Shown here in pieces: positions 1-8,816 of a stretch of DNA of 64,000 nucleotides. The position numbers were made by a program, and so were the translations under genes. Position 1 is the stretch's first letter; each line of letters starts with the position of its first letter. Location of the stretch: assembly GCA_025459175.1 (NCBI GenBank), contig JALORC010000022.1:1-64000 (forward strand), written 5' to 3'. Below the pieces are notes generated by a model that worked only from the letters and a program-made list of their open reading frames with translations, made no database searches and had not been told where the DNA came from. Source of the DNA: Planctomycetota bacterium (GTDB lineage Bacteria; Planctomycetota; UBA1135; UBA2386).

Positions 1-277
1 CTAGCAACTCAAACGAAGCATCTTTCTTGACTTGGCCCCTCCTCACCATTCCACTCTCTTCAAGAGAGACCCTGAACTCTTGCTGGTCTTCGCCAAAGAC
101 CATCAAGCCATATTCGCCTTCTGCCAGCCTGCCAAGTAGACACCTCAGCTTGCCCGCATCATCACGCACCTCCAGGTTAGGACTGCCTGCCACCACCCCG
201 CTAGAAACAACACCAACGACAGCGGCGCACGTCATGACCGCAGCACCAACACAATCCCTTACGAAGCTTCCGTTCAT
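1..277 (-). CDS. Partial secreted or membrane-anchored hypothetical protein (N-terminal 92 codons)
   Basis: The open frame starts at ATG 277 and leaves the left edge with no stop, so only the first 92 codons are visible. Residues 11-31 are hydrophobic (AAVMTCAAVVGVVSSGVVAG) and look like a signal peptide or membrane anchor. What follows reads SPNLEVRDDAGKLRCLLGRL, then EGEYGLMVFGEDQQEFRVSL. This is the short beta-strand pattern of small secreted proteins that repeat 'D..GK.R..LG....G.YGL...D'. The start is supported by a TAGCAT -10 box exactly 6 nt upstream. Base composition is clearly less GC-rich than the rest of the window, so the gene may belong to an acquired segment. Function unknown. 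Confidence 0.6.
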   Translation of the reverse strand, partial: MNGSFVRDCVGAAVMTCAAVVGVVSSGVVAGSPNLEVRDDAGKLRCLLGRLAEGEYGLMVFGEDQQEFRVSLEESGMVRRGQVKKDASFELL

Positions 278-283
278 TCACGC

Positions 284-313
284 ATGCTAGCATTCATGTC
301 GTCACCACGGCAA
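284..313 (-). promoter_or_regulatory. Putative leaderless promoter of the gene starting at 277
   Basis: On the minus strand TTGCCG (313-308), an 18-bp spacer and TAGCAT (289-284) resemble -35 and -10 boxes. The -10 lies 6 nt from ATG 277, so transcription would start at or next to the start codon. Read from sequence only. Confidence 0.45.
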
Positions 314-1027
314 GCACTGCTTGAGCGCCCGATCCAGCCACGCTGGCACTTGCAGTGGGCCGAGCTGCTGAGCCGGGGTCGCACCGGGTCGCACCAAGGC
401 GTGGTGGCACCCAGCGGCATGAAGCCGCGGACGCCGATCAGCCAACCGGCTGCGGCGAGGCGCGCGCTGCGAGCCAAAGACGCGGCGACCGTCCGCCGGT
501 TTCAACCGCCGGAATCACGCGCATCGTGACCGCCGCCTACACATGGCCGAGGACGGCGAACCTGCGCGTGCCACGATGGCGGCGTCGGCGATCGACGACC
601 TGCTACGCCGGGCTGCGGAACAGCATCGGCGAGGACCACACTGATCCGCTGATCCACCGCCGCCCGCCCCATCCCCGGCGGACATCTCGGCGTCCCCGAA
701 CACCCGCGGGATCGGCGGCGGCGAGGACGACTGCATCGGGCTCTTCCTTTCTGGCTGGGGTGCCAGGGGTTGCATGCCGCGGGGTGGAACGCGAACGGCC
801 TGCGGCCGTCAGCGCCGTCGGCGGGATGCCGATCGACCGAGCCGCGCCGCCCACCCGTCGTCACCGAGCCAGTGGCGCACAGCACGGGCGAGACGCCGCC
901 GCTGCGCCCCCAGCCCTGGAACGGCTCGTATCCGCAACTCTCGCAACCACACTCCATGGAGCCCAGGAACCAATGGCCCCGCGCCTGCCCAATCGGAAAC
1001 ATCGGTCCGACGACATCCGGGGTCCTC
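290..1027. other. Stretch without a supported gene
   Basis: About 740 bases in which no frame has convincing protein character on either strand; open frames are arginine/proline-rich shadows. The only piece with protein-like texture is minus-strand 1002 down to about 900 (MFPIGQARGHWFLGSM, then ECGCESCGYEPFQGWG). It contains two closely spaced Cys pairs but dissolves into low-complexity sequence before the stop at 502. It may be the remains of a small zinc-binding protein, or chance. G+C is lower and less regular than in the neighbouring genes. Confidence 0.35.
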
Positions 1028-1405
1028 TCACTTTGCTCCGATCTCGTAGCCGCGACGCGTGAGCCGGACCTCGATCTTGTTGTGTTCGGCGTGCCAACCC
1101 TCGAGACCATCGCACGACTCGAACCCGCACAGCAATGCCTCGGCCTGTTGCACAGCCAACACGACGGCGTTCCCCCGACCGAGGGAGAAATCGACCATTT
1201 CGACGATGCCGACCTCGAGCAGAGCTCGAATCGCCAGTGCCAGATGCCGCTGGTCGGCGCGGGTCGAATTCGCCAGACAAAGCACCTGCTCGGAGTCGAA
1301 CTCGAGCAGATGCTCCACGACTCGAGATTGAATAGTGTCGAACGCAACCTTCGAAGGACGGCCTCCCAAGCTAGCCCCCGGACGGACCGTTCCATCGTCC
1401 GCCAC
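1028..1405 (-). CDS. Hypothetical winged-helix-like protein, 125 aa
   Basis: GTG start at 1405. The sequence has normal globular composition. A helical part, from VVEHLLEFDSEQVLCLANS to LALAIRALLEVGIVEMVDFS, is followed by a beta hairpin (GRGNAVVLAVQQAEALL), an arrangement that resembles a small winged-helix domain. It ends in a charged strand, KIEVRLTRRGYEIGAK. No enzyme motif is visible. It stands alone in the low-density left part of the window, and its codon use is less GC-biased than that of the genes to its right, which may indicate recent acquisition. Function unknown; the fold suggestion is inference from the pattern alone. Confidence 0.5.
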   Translation of the reverse strand: MADDGTVRPGASLGGRPSKVAFDTIQSRVVEHLLEFDSEQVLCLANSTRADQRHLALAIRALLEVGIVEMVDFSLGRGNAVVLAVQQAEALLCGFESCDGLEGWHAEHNKIEVRLTRRGYEIGAK

Positions 1406-1645
1406 CAGTTCTATCCATGTTCCTTACACCTCGGAGCCACGCAAGACACCTCGTTCCCGATCACGGTAGAGACCTCCCCCCAGGCCGAAAACCCCCCAGC
1501 ATCCGCAGGTTCCACGTTGGGGTAGCGGCCATGGCCTCCGACGACCGGCTGCGCCGTCAGCGCTTTGAGGTGGCTGCCGCCGCGGCGAGGAGCCGCAGGC
1601 GCTGGTGCTCGAGCGCTGACCGCCGCGGCAGACACGCGGCCGCGC

Positions 1646-2437
1646 CTAGCTCAACGAGCGGATCGTGAACGCGATCGAATCCTGCGCCGCGTGCACCAGC
1701 ATGACGAGCACCAGGTTGCCCCCTTCGCGCAGCGTGACGAAGGCGAGGTAGAGCCCGATCGTCGTCGTCACCACGAGGATGCCCGGCTCGAAGCCGTGCA
1801 GCAGGCCGAACAGGAGCGACGACAGCAGGCTCGCCAGCACGAACGCGCCGCGGCGCCCGTGTTCGGCGAACACCGTGGCCAGGCGACGCAACACGAGGCC
1901 GCGGAACAGCAGCTCCTCGACGAACCCGACCACGCCCGCGATCGCGACCCACACCGGCAGCCAGAACGGGGCAGACGCCGCGATCGGCAGCTGGTCGTCG
2001 AGTTCGCGCGGACGCACCAGGCTGGCGAGCGGCATCAGCACCAGCCACATGACGAGCAGCGCGGGGATGACGAGCACCAGGGTGCGCCGATAGCCGCGCG
2101 CGGGCCGCACGCAGCCGAGGTCGGCGAGGCCAGCGCCGCGCCGCCGCAGGATCCAGAGGGTGCCCAGCAACATGCCGCCGTGCGTGACGGCGACCAGCAT
2201 GGCGAGCTCGATCGGCCCGAACGAGTCGTCCAACCACCAGAAGGCCAGCGGCGCGGCGGCGAGCTGCGCCAGCACGATGACGACGGCCGCGGCACCGAGG
2301 TCCTGCCAGGCGTGTCGTCGCGCCGCATGCGCACGGGCCGCCCTCCGCGCCGGAGACGGCAGCGGTGCCGATGGGCCGGGTTCGGGGGCGGGTGCCGGCG
2401 CCGGTTCGGGCGGGTTCAAGAGCACCACCGCAGCCAT
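1646..2437 (-). CDS. CPBP-family intramembrane metalloprotease, 263 aa
   Basis: Polytopic inner-membrane protein with the three signatures of the CPBP (CAAX protease and bacteriocin-processing, Abi) family. These are the EExxxR box E174-E175...R179 (GFVEELLFRG), a histidine in FGLLHG (H214) and a histidine in MLVHAAQD (H249). In this family the Glu and His residues form the in-membrane active site. Residues 1-45 are a Pro/Ala/Arg-rich cytoplasmic tail, and about six to seven hydrophobic segments follow from residue 48. ATG 2437 is used; a TAAGCT box lies 27 nt upstream. It is divergent from the NtrC-type gene. The substrate cannot be told from sequence. Confidence 0.85.
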   Translation of the reverse strand: MAAVVLLNPPEPAPAPAPEPGPSAPLPSPARRAARAHAARRHAWQDLGAAAVVIVLAQLAAAPLAFWWLDDSFGPIELAMLVAVTHGGMLLGTLWILRRRGAGLADLGCVRPARGYRRTLVLVIPALLVMWLVLMPLASLVRPRELDDQLPIAASAPFWLPVWVAIAGVVGFVEELLFRGLVLRRLATVFAEHGRRGAFVLASLLSSLLFGLLHGFEPGILVVTTTIGLYLAFVTLREGGNLVLVMLVHAAQDSIAFTIRSLS

Positions 2438-2464
2438 CGCCTCGACCCAGTCACCATCCGGCCG

Positions 2465-2470
2465 AGCTTA
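2465..2470 (-). promoter_or_regulatory. Putative -10 box (TAAGCT) of the CPBP gene
   Basis: TAAGCT on the minus strand, 27 nt before ATG 2437. It matches the TAnnnT element seen before many genes in this window. No clear -35 was found. Confidence 0.35.
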
Positions 2471-2629
2471 CGGTCCCGGCCCGGGCAGCGGCCAGGGGTC
2501 GTCATCGACGCCGGCCGCGCCCCGCCGCCGTTACGCCGAGGGAACACTGCGTCACCGATGTGACACCACCGGCACCCGCCGCTGCCGAGGCCCCGGGCCG
2601 CGGCCTCGACTTTGCCCTGCGGCGCGACC

Positions 2630-4041
2630 ATGCTCGTCCCCCCGCCCGTGACCGACCCCACCGCCGCTGCCGCCGAACCGCTCCGCGTGCTCGTCGCCGA
2701 CGACGAGGAGAGCATGCGCCACTTCCTCGGCCGCGGGCTGCAGCGGCTGGGCCACCAGGTCGAATCCGTCGCCGACGGCGCCGAAGCGGTCGCGCGCTGG
2801 CAGCAGCGCCCGTTCGACCTCGGCGTGTTCGACCTGCGCATGCCCGGCCACGACGGCCTGCAGGCGCTCGGCAAGGTGCGCTCGCTCGACCCGGAGGCGA
2901 TCGTGGTGCTGATGACCGCGCACGGCACCGTGCAGGACGCGGTCGAGGCGATGCACGGCGGCGCCGCCGACTTCGTCACCAAACCGTTCACGCTCGACGA
3001 ACTGCAGCTGCGCCTGTCGCGGGCGCTGCAGCACCGCACCCTGCGCCGCGAACACCGCCAGCTCAGCGGCCTGCTGCAGGCGCCCGACGGCGGCACCGGC
3101 ATCGATGCGTACAGCCCGGCGATGCAGGAAGTGCTGCGGCAGATCCAGCTGCTCGGCCAGAGTGCGGCGACGGTGCTGCTGACCGGCGAATCGGGCACCG
3201 GCAAGGGGCTGGTGGCGAAGGCGCTGCACCTGCGCAGCGCGCGCGCGCAGCAGCCGTTCGTGGCGATGAACTGCGCCGCGGTGCCCGATGCGCTGGTCGA
3301 GAGCGAGCTGTTCGGCCACGAGCCGGGCGCGTTCACCGGCGCGCGCGGCAAGAAGATCGGCCTGCTGCAGCGCGCCCACGGCGGCACGCTGTTCCTCGAC
3401 GAGATCGCCGACATGAGTCCCTCGGCGCAGGCCAAGATCGAGCGCTTCCTGCAGGAACGCGAGTTCCTGCCGCTCGGCGCCCAGCAGTCGGTGCGGGTCG
3501 CGATCTGCCGGCCCTGGTCAAGGCCGGGGTGTTCCGCGCCGAGCTGCTGTGGCGACTCGATGTCGTGGCGCTGCAGCTGCCGCCGCTGCGGCAGCGGCGC
3601 GAGGACGTGCCGCACCTGATCGCCCGATGCCTGCGGCGCCATGGCCGCGCTGGCCAGCCGCTGCACACGCTGACCCCCGAGGCGCTCGGGGCCCTGTGCA
3701 CCTGGCACTGGCCCGGCAACGTGCGCGAACTCGAGAACGTCGTCGAGCGCATGGTGGTGATGGCGGGCCCGCGCCACGAGCTCGGCCTCGGCGACCTTCC
3801 CGACGAGCTTCGCGGCCCGGCCGATGACCCGGCCCGCGCCACCGGCGACGACTACGAAGCCGCCCGCCGCCGCTTCGACCGCATCTACTTCAGCAACCTG
3901 CTGCAGCGCTGCGGTGGCAGCGTCACCACCGCCGCGCTGCAGGCCGGCATCTCGCGCGGCCACCTGCACCGCCGGCTCAAGGAACTCGACCTCGACGCCA
4001 ACCTCGCCCGCGGCCTGCCGCGCGAGCCGGGCGACGATTGA
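2630..4041 (+). pseudogene. NtrC-type sigma-54 response regulator, interrupted by a frameshifting deletion
   Basis: The first part reads as a complete receiver domain: acidic pocket D24-D25, phospho-acceptor D68 in VFDLRMPG, T96 and K118. It is followed by an AAA+ sigma-54 activation domain with Walker A GESGTGKG, the sigma-54 contact loop GAFTGA and Walker B LFLDEI. At 3498/3499 the frame breaks. VRV is followed at once by codons for RDLPALVKAGVFRAELLWRL in another frame, and the rest (WPGNVRELENVVE, then a Fis-type HTH, ISRGHLHRRLKEL) is intact to the stop at 4041. The family consensus here is VRVVAATNRDL, so a 16-nt loss removes V-A-A-T-N (Sensor I) and shifts the frame. No histidine kinase is adjacent. 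Either a recent inactivation or an assembly error. ATG 2630 was preferred to the upstream TTG at 2612. Confidence 0.85.
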
Positions 4042-4081
4042 CCCGCCGCGGCACAGAGGTTGCCATCCAAGGCTCACCACC

Positions 4082-5041
4082 ATGACCCCCGCCGCCTTCT
4101 GCACGTTCGTCCTGCTGGCCGCCGCGCTGCCGATGTTCACCATGGGCTGCCAGTCCAAGCCGGCCTCGGCGCCGGCCCTCGCCGTCACGATCCCGGTGCC
4201 GCCGGTCGGTGCCGAGAAGACCGTCCACCTGCCCGGCCTGCACAACGTGCTGACCTACGCCCCCGATCGCATCGGCGGCGGCCAGCCCGAGGGCCGGGAG
4301 GGCCTCGCCACGCTGGCGGCGATGGGCATCAAGACCATCGTCTCGGTCGACGGTGCGAAGCCCGATGTCGAGGCCGCCCGGCAGCTCGGCATGCGCTACG
4401 TGCACCTGCCGATCAGTTACGACACCGTGACGCCGCAGCGGCAGCAGGAGCTCGCGCAGGTGCTGGCCAACTGCGACGGCCCGATCTACATGCACTGCCA
4501 CCACGGCAAGCACCGCAGCGCCGCGGCGCTCGGCAGCGCCCTGGTGCTGTGTGGCGCGCTGACGCCCGCGCAGGCGCAGCAGTGCATGAAGGTGTCCGGC
4601 ACCGCGAAGGAATACACCGGCCTGTGGCAGGCGGTCGCGAACGGCAAGCCGCTGGCGGCCGAACAGCTGCGCGCCGATCCGAACTCGTTCCCGAGCGTCG
4701 CCACGGTGACCGGCATGGTGGCGACGATGGCCGGCATCGACGCCGTGTTCGACCTGGTCAAGCAGTCGGCGCAGGCCGGCTGGAAGGCCCCGGACGACCA
4801 CCCGGACCTGGTCGCCACCAAGGAGACCGCGCGCCTCGCTTCGTTGTTCGCCGAACTCGAGCACGACGCCGAGAGCAAGGCGCTGCCCGCGGACTACCAG
4901 CAGCAGCTGCTGCAGGCGATCGAACAGAGCCGCGCGCTCGACGCCGCGGTGCGCAAGGCCGACAGCAAGCAGGCCGCCGAGCTGTTGGCCGCACTCGGCA
5001 AGGGCTGCAAGTCCTGCCACGTGACCTACCGCGACCAGTGA
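4082..5041 (+). CDS. Lipoprotein with Cys-phosphatase domain and C-terminal haem-c motif, 319 aa
   Basis: N-terminal hydrophobic signal ending in TMGC (C23), a weak lipobox. Residues 45-190 resemble the dual-specificity / DUF442-like phosphatase fold. The strand IKTIVSVDG and helix VEAARQLGMRYVHLPI lead to the P-loop HCHHGKHRS, which fits HCx5R(S) with C139 and R145. The C-terminal 120 residues are helical, with four-helix-like periodicity, and end in CKSCH (C309, C312, H313), a single c-type haem site as in cytochrome c-prime-like proteins. The product is therefore probably exported and membrane-tethered. It lies 40 nt after the NtrC-type gene and 44 nt before an iron-type ABC importer on the same strand, which suggests a role in redox or metal handling. 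The phosphatase substrate is unknown. Confidence 0.8.
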   Translation: MTPAAFCTFVLLAAALPMFTMGCQSKPASAPALAVTIPVPPVGAEKTVHLPGLHNVLTYAPDRIGGGQPEGREGLATLAAMGIKTIVSVDGAKPDVEAARQLGMRYVHLPISYDTVTPQRQQELAQVLANCDGPIYMHCHHGKHRSAAALGSALVLCGALTPAQAQQCMKVSGTAKEYTGLWQAVANGKPLAAEQLRADPNSFPSVATVTGMVATMAGIDAVFDLVKQSAQAGWKAPDDHPDLVATKETARLASLFAELEHDAESKALPADYQQQLLQAIEQSRALDAAVRKADSKQAAELLAALGKGCKSCHVTYRDQ

Positions 5042-5085
5042 CCACGACGATTTTCGCTGCCTCCGCCGATCCCCATCGCCCCCCC

Positions 5086-6135
5086 ATGAAGACCACCCGA
5101 CTGGTGTCGCTCTCGCTGCTGCTGTGCCTGTCCGCCTGTGACGGCGACCCGTTCGGCAACGCCAGCTCGGCGCAAGGCAAGCAAGGACCGGTGATCTACG
5201 TCGCCCTCGACGAACAGTTCAGCCGCCCGCTGCTCGATCGCTACGCCAAGGAACTGCAGCTCGACCTGACCCAGCGCCACGACACCGAAGCCGCGAAGAC
5301 GGTCGGCCTCGTCAGCGCGCTGATCGAGGAGAAGGACAACCCGCGCGCCTCGGTGTTCTGGTGCAACGAGCTGGCGCAGGTGGTGCGCCTCGCGCAGCTC
5401 GGCATCCTGGCCCCGTACGAAGCCCCGGCGGCGAAGGACGTGCCGGCGCAATGGCGCGACCCGCAGCAGCGCTGGACCGGCTTCGCGGCGCGGGCGCGGG
5501 TGCTGATCGTCAACACCGAGCTGCTGCCGGATCGCAAGGACTGGCCGCAGAGCTACCTCGACCTCGTCGATCCGAAGTGGAAGGGCAGGTGTGCGGTGGC
5601 GCGGCCGCTGACCGGCACCACGTTGACGCACTTCACGGCGCTGCGGCTGGTGCTCGGCGAGCAGAAGTTCGGCAGCTTCCTCGACGGCCTGTTCGGCAAC
5701 GACGTCAAGTTCCTGCAGAGCAACGGGGCGACGATGCGCGCGGTGCGCGACGGCCAGGTGGCGTGGGCGTTCACCGACACCGACGACTACCACGTCGCTC
5801 TGCAGAAGGGCCACCCGGTCGCGTGCGTGTTCCCCGACCAGCAGGAGGGCGGCATCGGCACGATGCTGATCCCGAACGCGGTGGCGCTGGTCAAGAACGG
5901 CCCCGACCAGAACGGCGCCAAGCAGCTGATCGATCGCATCGTCAGCCGCGAGACCGAAGCGCTGCTGGCCGCCGCCGACGGCGCGCAGATCCCGCTGCGC
6001 GAAGGGGTGCCGGGCCCGAAGGACCCGGCGATCCTGCCGATCGGCAAGTTCCGCGCGCTGGCCTGGGATCCGGTGAAGACCGCCGAGAACCTCGCTGCCA
6101 GCAGCCGCGATTTCGCCAAGCGCTGGGGCCAGTGA
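5086..6135 (+). CDS. Fe(III)-type ABC transporter substrate-binding lipoprotein, 349 aa
   Basis: Signal peptide with lipobox LSAC (C18), then a two-lobed periplasmic binding protein of the FbpA/FutA class. Family landmarks are QGPVIYVALDEQFSRPLLDRY near the N terminus, the inter-lobe stretch FAARARVLIVNTELLP, DLVDPKWKGRCAVARPLTGT and the FTDTDDYHVAL motif. The last resembles the TDTDD segment of iron(III)-type binding proteins. It sits immediately upstream of the matching permease (4 nt gap) and ATPase, so the three should form one importer. Ferric iron is the most likely ligand from the family; another metal or small anion cannot be excluded. ATG 5086 was chosen because it places the signal peptide correctly. 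Confidence 0.88.
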   Translation: MKTTRLVSLSLLLCLSACDGDPFGNASSAQGKQGPVIYVALDEQFSRPLLDRYAKELQLDLTQRHDTEAAKTVGLVSALIEEKDNPRASVFWCNELAQVVRLAQLGILAPYEAPAAKDVPAQWRDPQQRWTGFAARARVLIVNTELLPDRKDWPQSYLDLVDPKWKGRCAVARPLTGTTLTHFTALRLVLGEQKFGSFLDGLFGNDVKFLQSNGATMRAVRDGQVAWAFTDTDDYHVALQKGHPVACVFPDQQEGGIGTMLIPNAVALVKNGPDQNGAKQLIDRIVSRETEALLAAADGAQIPLREGVPGPKDPAILPIGKFRALAWDPVKTAENLAASSRDFAKRWGQ

Positions 6136-6139
6136 CGCC

Positions 6140-7753
6140 GTGAAGGCAGGTCCACGCACCGACCTGATCAGCCGCGCGCCGCTGTGGCTGGCGCTCGGCT
6201 TCCTCGCGCTGTTCCTGCTGCTGCCGCTCGGGCAGCTCGCCTACGAAACGCTGCGCGGTCCTGACGGCTTCACGCTCGACGCGTGGCGAGCGCTGCTCGA
6301 GGACGACAGCCTCGGCAAACAACTGCTGGCGACGCTGCGGCTGGGGCTGGTGGCGACGCTGCTGTCGCTGCTGCTCGGTGGCGGCCACGCCTGGCTCACC
6401 GTCGCCACCGATCTGCCGGGCGGCCGGTGGCTCGGCCCGCTCGGCATCGCCCCGCTGGTGGTGCCGCCGATCTTCGTCGCGATGGGCTTCGCCGATGTGT
6501 TCGCCGCCGACGGCTTCTGGCCGTGCGCGATCCTGCTCGGCATCGCCCACGCGCCGTTCGTCGCGGTGATGGCGGCGCGCGGCCTGCGCAGCCAGGACGG
6601 CCGCGCCTACGAATCGGCGCTGCTGCTGCGCGGCCGACGCCGCGCTGGCTGGTGGCTGCTGCGCGCGATCGCTCCCGAACTGCTGGCCGGCTGCCTGCTG
6701 GCGTTCCTGTTCACGATCGCCGACCACGGCGTGCCCGAGTTCCTGACCGTGAAGGGCAAGACCTGGCACACCTACGCCGAGGGCATCTTCGGCCGCTGGA
6801 CCCGTCGCAATACCGGCACCACGTTCGCCGAAGTGCAGAGCCCGATCACCGCCGCGCTGCCGTTCATCGCCGGCCTCGGCTGCCTGCTGTGGGCGGCGCT
6901 GCGGCTGCGCGCGAACGCCCCCGATCGTGGCGTCGTGCGGCCGCTGCCGGTCCGGCCGCTCGGCGGCTGGCGCTGGCCGGCGCTGCTGGTGCCGCTGCTG
7001 TATCTGGGCGGCGGCATCGTGCTGCCGGTGGTCGTGCTCGGCCGCTGGGTGCTCGGCTCGGCGCAGCGGCGCGAACCGATGTCGCTCGACTTCGCGCGGC
7101 AGAGCTTCCAGAAGGCGATGGACCAGGGCCTGCCCGATCTGCTGCACTCGGTGTGGCTGGCGCTGGCGGTGGCGACCGCGGTGCTGCTGCTGGCGGTGCC
7201 GCTGGCGCGGCAGGCGGCGCGGCGCTGGGGCTGGCTCGAACTGGCGGCGGCGCTGCCGGCGGCGGTGCCGGCGATCCTGCTCGGCATCGCGCTGGTGCGC
7301 TCGTTCCACGGCGGCCCGGCGCTGCGCCAGTTCGGCGATCGCTTCGACCAGAGCTGGACCTTCGCGGCGATGGGCTACGCGGCGCGGTTCCTGCCGTTCG
7401 CGGCGCTGACGCTGACGGCCCAGGTGCGGCGGCAGTCGCGCAGCGCCGAGGAAGCGGGCGCCTTCGTGCCGCGCGCCCCGTTCCATCGCGCGCTGCAGCT
7501 GCACGTGCGGCCGCTGCTGCCGGCGATGTGGAGTGCGTGGGTGCTCGCGTTCGTGCTGGCGCTGCGCGAGCTCGACCTCGCCGTGGTGCTGCCGGCCGCG
7601 AACGGCACCGCGGTGCGGCGGCTCGCCAACGCGGTGCACTTCCAGCACGAGGACTGGAGCGGCGTCATCGCGCTGCTGCTGCTGAGCATCGCGATCCTGG
7701 TACCGTTGTTGCCGTCGGTGCTCGCAGGGCGACGGTTGTCGTCGCTATCGTGA
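6140..7753 (+). CDS. Iron-type ABC transporter permease with two fused modules, 537 aa
   Basis: GTG start 4 nt after the binding-protein stop. About 12 membrane helices in two halves, as in FbpB/ThiP-type permeases that carry both transmembrane modules on one chain. Each half has the loop that docks the ATPase. The first has RSQDGRAYESALLLRGRRRA followed by AIAPELLAGCLLAFLF. The second has RQSRSAEEAGAFVPRAPFHR followed by VLAFVLALRELDLAVVL. Its place between the Fe(III)-type binding protein and the ATPase makes the assignment secure at family level. It is located in the inner membrane and would move the periplasmic substrate inward, powered by the next gene's product. Confidence 0.88.
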   Translation: MKAGPRTDLISRAPLWLALGFLALFLLLPLGQLAYETLRGPDGFTLDAWRALLEDDSLGKQLLATLRLGLVATLLSLLLGGGHAWLTVATDLPGGRWLGPLGIAPLVVPPIFVAMGFADVFAADGFWPCAILLGIAHAPFVAVMAARGLRSQDGRAYESALLLRGRRRAGWWLLRAIAPELLAGCLLAFLFTIADHGVPEFLTVKGKTWHTYAEGIFGRWTRRNTGTTFAEVQSPITAALPFIAGLGCLLWAALRLRANAPDRGVVRPLPVRPLGGWRWPALLVPLLYLGGGIVLPVVVLGRWVLGSAQRREPMSLDFARQSFQKAMDQGLPDLLHSVWLALAVATAVLLLAVPLARQAARRWGWLELAAALPAAVPAILLGIALVRSFHGGPALRQFGDRFDQSWTFAAMGYAARFLPFAALTLTAQVRRQSRSAEEAGAFVPRAPFHRALQLHVRPLLPAMWSAWVLAFVLALRELDLAVVLPAANGTAVRRLANAVHFQHEDWSGVIALLLLSIAILVPLLPSVLAGRRLSSLS

Positions 7754-7760
7754 GCACCAC

Positions 7761-8816
7761 GTGAGCCTACCCATCGCCGTCACCGAGCTCGGTCTGCGCC
7801 GCGCCGGCTTCGCGCTCGGACCGCTGTCGTTCGCCGTGCCGGCCGGTGGCCGACTCGCGATCGTCGGTCCGTCCGGCTCCGGCAAGACCACGCTGCTGCG
7901 CTGTCTCGCCGGGCTCGAGCGCCAGGACCAGGGCAGCATCCGGATCGGCGACCGGGTGATGGCCGATGCGAGCACGTTCGTGCCGCCCGATCGCCGGCAG
8001 CTGGGCCTCGTGTTCCAGGACGGCGCGCTGTGGCCGCACATGACGGCGCTGCAGCACCTGACGTTCGCCGCCCCGCAGCTCGACCGCAGCGCGGCGATGG
8101 CGCTGCTCGAACGGGCCGGGCTCGGCCCGCAGGCGCACAAGAAGCCCGCCGCGATGTCCGGCGGCGAGGCGCAGCGCCTGGGCCTGCTGCGGTCGCTGGC
8201 GCCGAGCCCCGCGGTGCTGCTGCTCGACGAACCGCTGCGCTCGGTCGACGTGCACCAGCGCGACGCGATGGTGCTGCTGCTGCGCACGCTGGCCGACGAA
8301 CGCCACCTGACCACGGTGCTGGTCACCCACGACCGCGACGAGGCGCTGGCGCTGGCGACCGACCTGGTGGTGCTGCACGACGGCCGGCTGGTCGAACAGG
8401 GCCCTGCCCTGCAGCTGCTGCGGCAGCCCGCCTGCGCGTTCACCGCCGCGTTCCTGCAGGGGGCGGCGTGCCTGCCGACCACCGCGGCGGCGGACGGCCG
8501 GGTCGACACGCCGTTCGGGCCGATGCCGCGCCCCGAAGGCCTCGCCGACCGCGCCCTCGACCTGCGGTTGGTGTTACTGCCGGGTGACACCGGCGCAGTG
8601 GCCACCGAGGCGGCCGGTGGCCCCGGTCCCGTGGGTCGCATCCTGTCGACCGTGCCCGGCGAAGCCGGCTACCGGTTGCGGATCGCGCTCGGGGAGCAGA
8701 TCGTGCCGGCCACCGCCGCCCAGCCGCTGGTCGCGGGACAGCTGGCACGACTCTCGCTGTTGCGCCCGGTCCGCCTGCTGCCCTGGCAGCAGCCGCCGCA
8801 CGCCCCTCATGCCTGA
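7761..8816 (+). CDS. Iron-type ABC transporter ATP-binding protein, 351 aa
   Basis: GTG start 7 nt after the permease. The canonical nucleotide-binding domain is complete: Walker A GPSGSGKTT, Q-loop LGLVFQDGALWP, signature MSGGEAQR, Walker B VLLLDEP and H-loop VLVTHDRDEA. A C-terminal extension from about residue 235, including GRVDTPFGPMP and LRLVLLPGD, looks like the TOBE-type regulatory domain of FbpC/PotA-class subunits. The stop overlaps the start of the pentahaem cytochrome gene, which extends the operon downstream. A serine replaces the usual catalytic-loop aspartate partner: DEPLRSVD where most relatives have DEPLSALD. That substitution is mild. Confidence 0.9.
   Translation: MSLPIAVTELGLRRAGFALGPLSFAVPAGGRLAIVGPSGSGKTTLLRCLAGLERQDQGSIRIGDRVMADASTFVPPDRRQLGLVFQDGALWPHMTALQHLTFAAPQLDRSAAMALLERAGLGPQAHKKPAAMSGGEAQRLGLLRSLAPSPAVLLLDEPLRSVDVHQRDAMVLLLRTLADERHLTTVLVTHDRDEALALATDLVVLHDGRLVEQGPALQLLRQPACAFTAAFLQGAACLPTTAAADGRVDTPFGPMPRPEGLADRALDLRLVLLPGDTGAVATEAAGGPGPVGRILSTVPGEAGYRLRIALGEQIVPATAAQPLVAGQLARLSLLRPVRLLPWQQPPHAPHA

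Noticed and set aside
27..290. Plus-strand 87-codon open frame at the left edge
   Set aside because: The minus strand over the same bases encodes a protein-like sequence with a signal-type helix and a -10 box; the plus frame is Ser/Thr/Pro-rich shadow.
502..1395. 297-codon minus-strand frame
   Set aside because: Most of it overlaps the better-supported 125-residue protein in another frame, and the remainder is low-complexity except for a short Cys-containing piece noted separately.
3490..3510. Programmed ribosomal frameshift in the sigma-54 activator
   Set aside because: There is no slippery heptamer and specific conserved residues are missing, so a deletion fits better.
8584..8808. N-terminal extension of the pentahaem cytochrome
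   Set aside because: It would overlap the ATPase gene in another frame for over 200 nt and place the export signal internally; ATG 8809 or 8821 fits.
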